DNA of 64,000 bases, taken from NCBI GenBank assembly GCA_002633025.1, contig NMRB01001522.1, positions 96,261 through 160,260 on the forward strand. The letters are read 5' to 3'. Both the position numbers and the translations under genes were made by a program. Positions 55,662 to 64,000 of the stretch are shown here, one piece after another. The notes under the pieces were generated by a model. It was not told the origin of the DNA and ran no database searches. It saw only the letters and a list, made by a program, of their open reading frames with translations. The stretch is from Notospermus geniculatus (taxonomy: Eukaryota; Nemertea; Pilidiophora; Heteronemertea; Lineidae). How positions within the stretch are numbered: position 1 is the stretch's first letter; each line of letters begins with the position of its first letter.

Positions 55662-55941
55662 TCTGCGAGTGCGAAATGACCGTTCTGTGGATTTAGCGGA
55701 AAAAGTGCATGATCATGACGTCATCGCCACGAATAAATCTCTTTCTCGACCCCTGGATAGCTCGGCTGTCCTGTGCAGAACGTAGAAATTAACCCTTAAC
55801 TCTCCGGCCCCTATGCTACATCACAAGAAGAAATTTCCAGCACGCGCTGATACAAAGACGACATAAGTTCTAATGGTGTACGCCAGGTGTCGCTCCAAGT
55901 TATTCACTGAGTCTTGGTAGTGCAGTGGTACAACAGTTTCA

Positions 55942-56100
55942 GGGGCCATATGCATAAAACTTCCTTAAGTTAAGTGTAAAACTTACCCTTAAAGTCTAAT
56001 GATTTCACTTTACCAAGTGCCATACTTAAGGTGTATGCATAAAACAAACTAAGGGCATACTCAGCTAAGGGCAACCCTTAACTAAAGTATTTCCAGGAAT
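55942..56100. repeat. Decayed GGGGCCATATGCATAAAAC foldback
   Basis: CATATGCATAAAACTTCCTTAAG at the left and CTTAAGGTGTATGCATAAAAC nearby show repeated and partly inverted TTAAGTTAAG words. The start resembles the hairpin at 31406-31547. Positions 56100-57115 show no gene; one N is at 56554. Confidence 0.4.
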
Positions 56101-57116
56101 TGTGGTGTCAGCCAATGAAATTTCAGTATTCAAGGGGTTTCCCAGATTTCTTGAGTGTTGTACATGTACTTAAGGAAGGTTTCTCAAATGTAGGCTGCAT
56201 GTACATGAACATGACTGCAGGCAATGCTGTAATGCACATTTTAGTATGTTAGGAACTGTGTAAAGTGGCTATTAACGGTGGAAAACAAAAAAGAGGTTAC
56301 CAAATTGCATGGTAGGACAGAAAGAGGATACATGGTCTGTCAAATCAAAATCCTTGGCACAGTTCAATGTTATCCCACCCTAGCCTAGCACATAATTTCC
56401 CCGGCCTATTTGGCTAGCATGCATTAAAAAACAGCATGGATAGCATATTCCAACCTGTGCCTGCCACAACTGTGAAGTTAAGGAGTCAGTTAAGGGAACT
56501 GTGACCACACTTAGAGTTAAGGGTGATTTTGAGGCTTTCACTATTCCAAAGTANGACAACAGACAAGTTGTGGCTCAACCTGAGTTCAAGATCTTCGCTT
56601 GCTGCAAAAAGTAAGGCCCTACATGGCTATCCGCATACATAACGATGGAGGTCACTCCAAAAGTGCGATCCATCTCAAGCTACACAGGGCGTAAACTTTA
56701 AGGCAAGAAGAAAAAAGAGGAAAAAATGAAAAAGAAAATAATGCACAACCTTACCTCAAAATCATAACGCAGTCCAAAGGCTGTCGATTGCAGCAGTCAT
56801 ATGTCCAGGCCCCGTATTTACCAGCCACCGAGAGGCTAGTTGCGTTTGCTTATGAGACAAGGCGAAAGGTTCAGCCACCGACGTGACCGACTGTCGCCTA
56901 GAAACCGGCCGCAACTGATTCGTCTGGGCGATGTGTCATCACGGGTCTTCCGTCAAGTGTCCTCAGAGAAGATAGGAAAGTGGACAGGCAATTCCATCTT
57001 GCTAAAGGCGGGCGTTGCTGGCGTCCAGGGTTAACTCCAGTGGTTGACCTCGAAGCACTTTCATGACTCCCCCGCTTCAGTGACCGCGGTCGGGGTTGGG
57101 CGCTGGCTTCCTTTTT

Positions 57117-57590
57117 AGCTCACCTGTGGTGAGCTCTTACCATGGTGCAGCGTCCGTCGTCGTCGTCCATTAGCAGGACACGTTTTGTAACCGCTGGGGC
57201 TATTGACCTGAAACTTGGTACATACCCTAGGTCGTATGACCTATGACACCAAGTTTCGCTCCGATTCGATTCTTGGCTTGGCCACCAAAACACAAAAAGT
57301 CCAATAACTCCTGAACTAATGAAAGGATCGTCTCCAAATGTTTATCAAAGGTGTATCTAATGAGGATACTTGAAATTATGTAACGGGTTTGTGATTTGAC
57401 TTACTTTTCAGGTCACATAGGTCAAAGTTAAATATTTTGTCATTTCGTGGCTAATTGACCTAGTAGCTTCTAACTTGGTGTGATCAGGTGTCTGGCAACC
57501 CTCTGTACCTGGAACTCAATGCTTGCCCGGGAACATTTCGATTTAACATTTGTCATTTATTCTTCTGGTACATTCACACAGGTGAGCACA
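57117..57590. mobile_element. AGCTCACCTGTGGTGAGC element
   Basis: Left end TAGCTCACCTGTGGTGAGCT, right end CACAGGTGAGCAC. The inside is non-coding with GTCCGTCGTCGTCGTCCATT and TGACCTGAAACTTGG. Elements with GTGAGC ends and GTCGTC runs are common in marine invertebrates (general knowledge). The adjoining ATGGTCC.TGGACCATTTCAT relates to the hairpins near 2450 and 3590. Confidence 0.6.
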
Positions 57591-57849
57591 TGGTCCTTGG
57601 ACCATTTCATTTTACTGTCGCTCTCAGATGTAAAACAAGAAATGTTTTAAAAAAAACATAGGGCGGTGGTGTTTGAATTTCCTGACTGGTTTGCTATTTT
57701 GTTGGGCGGGATTTTGGGACGTGACTTGATTGACCAGTTGATCGTGCCATTAGGCCCACATGATTATGACGATGCGAGGACTTCGAACTGGAAAGACAGC
57801 TGAGACCATTTTGAGAAATCATCAGTCAATATTCAGTACACAAATGTCA

Positions 57850-58735
57850 TAGCCCGCTCCCCACGGAGCATGGCCATGCGTGAGAAACGGGAGGAAATTC
57901 GGAATTGACAAAACCACATAAGCCCATTTATAAATACGCATCCTGGGCTAATCTGGCGATGACTACAGGGGTGCTGCATTATTAACGTCCGGCAATGTCA
58001 TCAGAAGCATTTAAGTTGAAAAGGAAAACGCATCAACACACACGCTCATGTCATAGGCGAATTCCCTGTCAGTCCAATAATTGACGTGCATGCCAAAACT
58101 CAGTGACGTCGTTGCTAAGGTGAATCGGTTCTAGGCGACGCCCATGGCGTAGCCTAGAAGCACAGCGTCAACACCATTGGTGATGACGTCAAAACGTTGT
58201 GCGGTCAGATTGAGGTGGGATTGCACTCGATATACAGCAAGCCGTATGGACTATATTCGCTTTGTTTCCCCCGGGTTTTCAAGCCAATCCAGCTGCTGTC
58301 ATTCAATAACTAACACAGGTAAGTGATTTTTTTTATTTTCATGCCCTCAGTTGTTTATACGGCCCACTCAAACTTTGCATCGAGCAAAATGTGTATGACA
58401 AATTGACATGTATGAGTGAGACACTGATCATGACGCGATGACGTCAACTGAAGGCTATGTAAATTACGCCTACAACAATACAAAAAATGTCCTGCATTCC
58501 TTCCACCAGGGCTCTCCACGGAGCATGGTCATGCGTGAGGAACGAGAGGACAATTCCGGGAATTGACAAAAACACTAAAACGCATCCTGAGCTTGGATGC
58601 TGAATGAAACATGTCATCAGAAACATTATGCCAATACAGTTTCATAATTTCGTTGTACTGTTTTATTAAGGTTGAAAAGAAAATGCATCAACACACAATA
58701 CACATAGACGAATTCCCTATCGAATATTGACCTAA
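57850..58735. repeat. Imperfect direct duplication, about 240-bp units at 57850-58090 and 58505-58735
   Basis: Shared words are CTCC.CACGGAGCATGG.CATGCGTGAG, GGAATTGACAAAA.CAC, ATGTCATCAGAA.CATT, GCATCAACACACA and GACGAATTCCCT. The function is unknown and no shared open frame exists. Short tandem TGATGACGTTTTT words follow at 58800-58880. Confidence 0.65.
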
Positions 58736-58924
58736 ATTTCATTGTGTTCAAGGTCATGAATGACGTTTTATGGGATTCTGTGTCACGTGAATGCATATTG
58801 TGATGACGTTTTTCACGGAGTATGATTCTTTTTCACATATTTTGATGACGTTTTTGTATATTTTGATGACGTTTTTCACAAAATCTGGTCGAAATTTTTC
58901 CATAGCCAGAACAGTAGGGCGTAA

Positions 58925-59849
58925 NNNNNNNNNNNNNNNNNNNNNNNNNNNNNNNNNNNNNNNNNNNNNNNNNNNNNNNNNNNNNNNNNNNNNNNNNNNN
59001 NNNNNNNNNNNNNNNNNNNNNNNNNNNNNNNNNNNNNNNNNNNNNNNNNNNNNNNNNNNNNNNNNNNNNNNNNNNNNNNNNNNNNNNNNNNNNNNNNNNN
59101 NNNNNNNNNNNNNNNNNNNNNNNNNNNNNNNNNNNNNNNNNNNNNNNNNNNNNNNNNNNNNNNNNNNNNNNNNNNNNNNNNNNNNNNNNNNNNNNNNNNN
59201 NNNNNNNNNNNNNNNNNNNNNNNNNNNNNNNNNNNNNNNNNNNNNNNNNNNNNNNNNNNNNNNNNNNNNNNNNNNNNNNNNNNNNNNNNNNNNNNNNNNN
59301 NNNNNNNNNNNNNNNNNNNNNNNNNNNNNNNNNNNNNNNNNNNNNNNNNNNNNNNNNNNNNNNNNNNNNNNNNNNNNNNNNNNNNNNNNNNNNNNNNNNN
59401 NNNNNNNNNNNNNNNNNNNNNNNNNNNNNNNNNNNNNNNNNNNNNNNNNNNNNNNNNNNNNNNNNNNNNNNNNNNNNNNNNNNNNNNNNNNNNNNNNNNN
59501 NNNNNNNNNNNNNNNNNNNNNNNNNNNNNNNNNNNNNNNNNNNNNNNNNNNNNNNNNNNNNNNNNNNNNNNNNNNNNNNNNNNNNNNNNNNNNNNNNNNN
59601 NNNNNNNNNNNNNNNNNNNNNNNNNNNNNNNNNNNNNNNNNNNNNNNNNNNNNNNNNNNNNNNNNNNNNNNNNNNNNNNNNNNNNNNNNNNNNNNNNNNN
59701 NNNNNNNNNNNNNNNNNNNNNNNNNNNNNNNNNNNNNNNNNNNNNNNNNNNNNNNNNNNNNNNNNNNNNNNNNNNNNNNNNNNNNNNNNNNNNNNNNNNN
59801 NNNNNNNNNNNNNNNNNNNNNNNNNNNNNNNNNNNNNNNNNNNNNNNNN
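58925..59849. other. Assembly gap
   Basis: Run of 925 N. Open frames drawn across it are artefacts. Confidence 1.
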
Positions 59850-61490
59850 ACCCGTGTCGTTTTGAAAAACACATGAAGAAGTAAAGGGAAATTTGCCATG
59901 CTCACTTTATGAGATGTGTTACAACCAACCCCGAAATTTTTTGACGGGGCAGGTGGTACCACTCGACTTTGGACCCATTTTTCAGAGACATGGATAGAGA
60001 TGGCTAAACTTTGTTTAGTGCACAAGTGACCATTGATATCAAATATTCAAAAGACCAAGCAGGTTATAAATACCTCCTGTAATTAGGAAGTAATCGACCT
60101 CAAAAGAAAAAGTGTTACAACCAGCCCCGGTCTCCCCTACCTAACAGCGCTAGTTTTGTAGTTACCCCCAGAGGTCCAGTGATGAAAGTGCCGTTTAAAA
60201 GTAAAGTGTGTGTTTTAGCGTGTACACCATGTGTACGATGATCTTATCTTTTAAAATCATTAGTTTCGCTGTTTTGTCGGCCAGCTAAATGGTCCCTACT
60301 GTTCCCCCAAACTCCCTCTAATAGACTGTATATAGGCCTATGACATGATTACATTTGAAAGATTTCACATGAAAGGGAAACTTTTCATTCCGAAACAGTT
60401 TAAAACACATCGGGGACAGGATTCAACAACGGTACAGCGGTTCCCCGCTAATTCCCACTCACCTCTTATGTCCGTCTTTGACAAGAGGAAAATGACTAAC
60501 ACTTTAAATTTTAATTAAAATATTTACTCTTATTCGTATCTGATTCGATCCGACTTGCAATATATCTTTTTAAATGCATGGCGCAATCTGTCTGTAAAGG
60601 TGTTGTCACCAGACATTCCTGCCACCAAACTCGCCTGAAATCGTACTGAGGCGAGTTTGATACAATTCGACTTTTTTGCGGCGCGCTGACTTTTGTGTGT
60701 ATTGACATAGGCATCTGTAAAGTCGATTCCAACACACGTAGGATGGAATTCTGCGTGAATCAACACCGTTTAACACTGCTAAATGCTGGTATCTCGCAGC
60801 ACAGTCAGGTTGACTTTGGGACTAATCCCTAACAACCCTTTAATCCAATCTCCTGCTCAGGTAAAACCATTGTTGAATTAAATTAACCTTGTAAAAGTAA
60901 ATAACGTTTTTCTTAATGTGGAGATTACGGTTGCAAGATAAAGGCAGCGGTTCGACTGATCGTTTCACTTTGCCTAAAGCAACAGACTTTAACAATGATG
61001 CCCTTCCTTCTTACATAGTTACTTTTGCCTTTTCTACATTGTATCGCCAAATCTCATGTGAACTGCCCCGGCAGTTCGAAATCGCGAAACGCGCTGAACC
61101 GTAGGGGGCCAAATTTTATAGGGAGCCTTAAATTGGATCCCCTACAGTAGGCCTACCGCCTGTATAAATATACATGGCTGACCCCGACCATAACAATTCG
61201 AGGGCTGATCTAATCCTAAACCTAACCATGGAGGTATTTATACCTCCATGCCCCAACCCACACCCACCCGCCTCGCACACTCCTTGCCTTTATGCCTATG
61301 CTCCCTAAAAACCATTTGAACCACTAGGCCGAGGCAAGTAGTGGTACTGTAGGGGAACAAAGGATTTCCAAGTAGTAATATGGCTTTTTACCATCGGTGC
61401 TGCCACCTATATTGGGCTCTGACCGTAGTCGGTAAGACTTGCGTCTGACGCGCTAACCCAGAAAATTTTGGATCCAGCTCATTCACTTCT
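59850..61490. other. No gene recognised
   Basis: Mostly AT-rich. Two weak tRNA-like stretches on the minus strand (about 61312-61350, GGCCTAGTGGTTCAAATGG; and about 61420-61470, GGGTTAGCGCGTCAGACGCA) may be SINE relics. Neither closes into a tRNA fold. Confidence 0.4.
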
Positions 61491-61495
61491 GATCT

Positions 61496-62490
61496 CTACT
61501 AGAAAGTGCCTGTCGTGAGATAAGACCCCGGTTTGGGGTCGAAAATTTGCGAAATTCGGAGACGACTTTACTTTTATACTTGTCTGTTACTCACTAACGA
61601 TGGAATGTAGGCTGATGGGGAAGATCATGGTTAGGGTCAGCATCATTACACAGAGGACCGATGTCCGCCGATGATTCCGCATTCGACAGCACTCTCGGGG
61701 TCACGTACCGAAACTCCTTCGAGAGGTCCGCCATCTTGTTGCCCTTGTCCATCGCCCATCATTTCCTCATGACACGTAAATTACATAAAAAAGCCCTCGA
61801 GTAGCACATGTTTAATTGGTTGACAATAACATCGGCATTCCTTTACATTTTTGTTACAAAGATTAAACAGTATTTTAGCGTCCTTCAGAGATCAAAGATG
61901 CCGCGTGGCCACTCAGAAAACGATACGATTGGTTTGTGAGCTTCGAGGCGTGTGTGCACCCCATCACCGTATTGTCCATTCTTAATTTAAAGGACCCATT
62001 GAGGACGTTTTCTTGAGGGATTATCCTATAATCGGGCTGTAAATCCTTGTTGATTATTTGTAGGTTTATTGCGGAAGGAAAGGTTTTACGAGGTTAGGTA
62101 AAGCTTAATTAGGGTAGCATGGAGAATGAAAACTAGTTACACTGCATCCTTGCCGATCATGGGAACCATCGAATCTGTTGTTTGAAAATATACAATGACA
62201 TTCGATTCAAACACTGTTTAAATGGTACTTCAATTGGTCAAATCGTTGTTTACTTTTATAAGTTGTCGATTGTCTCCTGTCTATTTGCGGTCAAATTGTT
62301 TGAAGTTTTCCTCTTGTGGACTTAAATTGATTTCCAAACAGTCATTCAGGACAGCATATCAGACGGTGAGAAAAAATGGCCTTAGTATTGACCCTTGATA
62401 TAATAACCGAAGTCGTCCTCCAGAAATTTTGCAAATTTTCGACCCCAACCGGGGTCTTCTTCAGGCTGGCACTTTCAAGTCGAGCTACCA
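61496..62490. repeat. Inverted pair of AAGACCCCGGTTTGGGGTCGAAAATTTGC motifs
   Basis: A motif of about 80 bp at 61500-61580 (plus) recurs as its reverse complement at 62405-62480. Both contain GAAAGTGCC, then AGACCCCGG.TTGGGGTCGAAAA, then TTTGC.AAATT and GACGACTT. The hairpin GACCCC/GGGGTC is perfect in both. About 0.8 kb separates them and holds no gene. They may be the two ends of one element or two insertions. Confidence 0.65.
62420..62480 (-). ncRNA. Hammerhead-ribozyme-like motif (tentative)
   Basis: On the minus strand: CTGAAGA (62465-62459, fitting CUGANGA), then a hairpin GACCCC-GGTT-GGGGTC, then GAAA, then AATTTGCAAAATT (a 5-bp stem), then T or TC at the expected cleavage position, then CTGG that can pair with CCAG upstream. 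Deviations are one extra A before the second stem and a bulged C in stem I. The copy at 61500-61580 keeps stems II and III but has a poorer core. Possibly a degenerate retroelement-associated ribozyme, possibly chance. Confidence 0.25.
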
Positions 62491-63012
62491 GGGACATTAG
62501 TCGAGAAAGATGTATATGTTGTCTTATTTTCTTCTTCAGTGATAATAAACCTGCCATATCCTGAAATTTTACACAAAATTTGTCAGATAGGTAATCATTG
62601 AAAAGCTCTCAGTTTTTAGGTATCTTAGGTACAAAAAACTGTTCCGTTTACAATTTTAAATCACATGACGCCTCACCTTTACGACACTACCATATCAACA
62701 TCAATGTCATAATGACCATCACACCAGTGTCAAATTGATAAATTACACTATCACATCAGAAACAGTTAAATAGTCATGTAATTTTCAACTTCTCGCTTCT
62801 CGGCCCCCTACCCTCAATGATGTCACGTCATTACAGGAATGCCTCCCCTAAGGCCCTAATTTATCAATTTTCGTGTTCGTTTAAGCGGATCGCACACCCT
62901 GTCCCTCCGAGCGACGATTCCGTGGGTGACAGCGACAACAAATGCATTCGCGTCTGGTGTAATAGCCAAGGCAGATGTTAGGTAATGAGAAGTAGGGCTA
63001 TTATTACCAGAA
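62490..63012. other. No gene recognised
   Basis: AT-rich with short GTGTCA/TGACAC words. The minus-strand open frame overlapping 62856-63194 shows no domain. Confidence 0.4.
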
Positions 63013-63184
63013 ATGAAGGTACTGTCCCCCGTAGTCACACCCAATTTTGGCCCTTTCCCTTCGCATCTCACGGGGGTGATAACCCTTATTATCATTTTAG
63101 CGGCTGTCAATCCTGCAGTTGGACGGGAAAATTCCGTTTCCGGTATAGAGTCCGATGCAACAAACCATGTTTTAGATGATACAG
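63013..63184 (+). CDS. Possible first coding exon of a secreted or membrane protein
   Basis: An ATG at 63013 opens 57 codons with a hydrophobic core (HLTGVITLIIILAAVNPAVG) that looks like a signal peptide or signal anchor. A polar segment (RENSVSGIESDATNHVLDDT) follows, ending at ACAG|GTATTG, a plausible donor at 63184/63185. The remaining exons would lie beyond the window. The family is not recognised. Confidence 0.3.
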
Positions 63185-63512
63185 GTATTGCCAAACGTAC
63201 TTATGATAAACTACAACCATAGATGACTTCGCTGGCAGCCAAGTTGTCAAAATTAGGTCATCGTCATAGGGATTTCCTCCACTGGGGATGGGAGAACCAG
63301 TCATCTGTCACGCTGGAAGAAAATTCCCAACTTTGGCAAGTTGGGAATCCTAACTTTGGCAAGATGGCTGCCAGCGAAATTCATCTAAAAAGAAAAAAAA
63401 TCAGACCTATTTCCAAACACAAACATTTTCCAAGAGCTGCGAGTTTAAACTAGTGGGCCTGGTGACTTCTTATGTTTTTTCGCTGAGAAAACGATCTGAC
63501 ATAATAAATACA

Positions 63513-63745
63513 GAGTTTAAGAGATGACACGCTAACGATAACGTTTACGTTAACGCTATTTCTTGCATGTATTTCACGTACAAAAAATATTGTTAACGTA
63601 AATGTTATTGTTAGCGTGTGATCTCTTAAACTCCCTAATAACGGTAACACGATAACGTTAACTTTATTTTTTATGTTGCAAATGTACGTCAGAAATAGCG
63701 TTGGCGTTAGTGTTATCGTTAAGGGAGTGGTTTCTTAACCTCTCC
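63513..63745. mobile_element. Two adjacent AGGGAG-type foldbacks (copy 5 and a relative)
   Basis: The first (63513-63637) runs GAGTTTAAGAGATGACACGC to GCGTGTGATCTCTTAAACTC. The second (about 63640-63745) has GGTAACACGATAACGTTAAC against GTTAGTGTTATCGTTAAGGG. Their arms share AACGATAACGTTTACGTTAA-like sequence with the AGGGAGG family. Positions 63746-64000 show nothing recognisable. Confidence 0.65.
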
Positions 63746-64000
63746 ATCAATGAACGAGCTTGACGTAAACTTCTGTATCAAGTGGTTCTACGTTCGTTCA
63801 GGCCAAGATTTCGAACTATTAGAAGTCATTTCAAAAAGATGTCAAAGCCGTCGTCTTACTCTGATCAATCATTTGTAACAAGGAAACAAAAAGCTTCTCA
63901 CATTCAGTTACATTTCAAATGAAAGTGAACTTCATCTTCTATGTGTGTATGCCTGATTACTCTGATTATATAGCCAAAGGCAGAGCCAGATTCCTCTATA

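Noticed and set aside
58754-60025. Long open frames over the N run
   Set aside because: They consist of unknown bases and are artefacts of the gap.

Overview
The window is animal nuclear DNA. It shows spliced genes with GT-AG introns, 5'-UTR introns, GPI-anchor-type protein tails and very many short foldback (MITE-like) elements. Frequent TAGGCCTA and TACATGTA words, intronless expanded rhodopsin-family receptors and tandem alkaline phosphatases suggest a marine invertebrate, probably a non-vertebrate deuterostome (echinoderm, hemichordate or lancelet). The phylum cannot be fixed from the sequence alone. The assembly has two long N gaps (30109-30406, 58925-59849) and four single-N joins (2774, 4976, 32454, 56554).

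Region 1 (about 1-19.6 kb) is a tandem array of one lineage-expanded seven-transmembrane receptor family, each gene with one coding exon. Complete plus-strand genes lie at 1105-2112, 6893-7876 and 9468-10451. Truncated or rearranged copies lie at 2775-3347, 4033-4628 and 4977-5385. Complete minus-strand genes lie at 13752-14726, 15995-16969 and 18590-19570, and a decayed 5' fragment lies at about 17890-18113. The left genes point right and the right genes point left, so the two sub-arrays converge. All intact copies have SRF in place of the DRY motif and NFxxY in place of NPxxY. Most have a splice acceptor just upstream of the ATG, implying a 5'-UTR intron. A 20-bp minisatellite at 18091-18475 appears to be an amplified receptor start-codon segment.

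Region 2 (about 19.6-32.5 kb) is repeat-rich. It holds three minus-strand exons of a periplasmic-binding-type (ANF_receptor) ligand-binding domain at 25071-23009 and no recognisable remainder of that gene. It also has a 0.9-kb near-palindrome at 27738-28644 and several TA- or TTAA-flanked foldback elements.

Region 3 (about 32.5-52.2 kb) holds two tandem minus-strand alkaline phosphatase genes, each reconstructed from ten exons with matching phases: copy A at 42241-35254 (551 aa) and copy B at 52183-44396 (554 aa). Catalytic serine and metal-ligand motifs are intact in both, and both end in hydrophobic GPI-type tails. An orphan exon at 32673-32533 encodes a transmembrane helix and short cytoplasmic tail. 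It lies downstream of copy A on the same strand and in a phase that could give an alternative membrane-spanning C terminus.

Region 4 (about 52.2-64 kb) has one single-exon secreted or surface leucine-rich-repeat gene (54998-53772, minus), a possible first exon of a secreted or membrane protein at 63013-63184 (plus), and otherwise repeats, tRNA-like SINE fragments and the second gap. The unusual content is the receptor array with its minisatellites and the dense foldback elements. No CRISPR, rRNA or prokaryotic features were seen.
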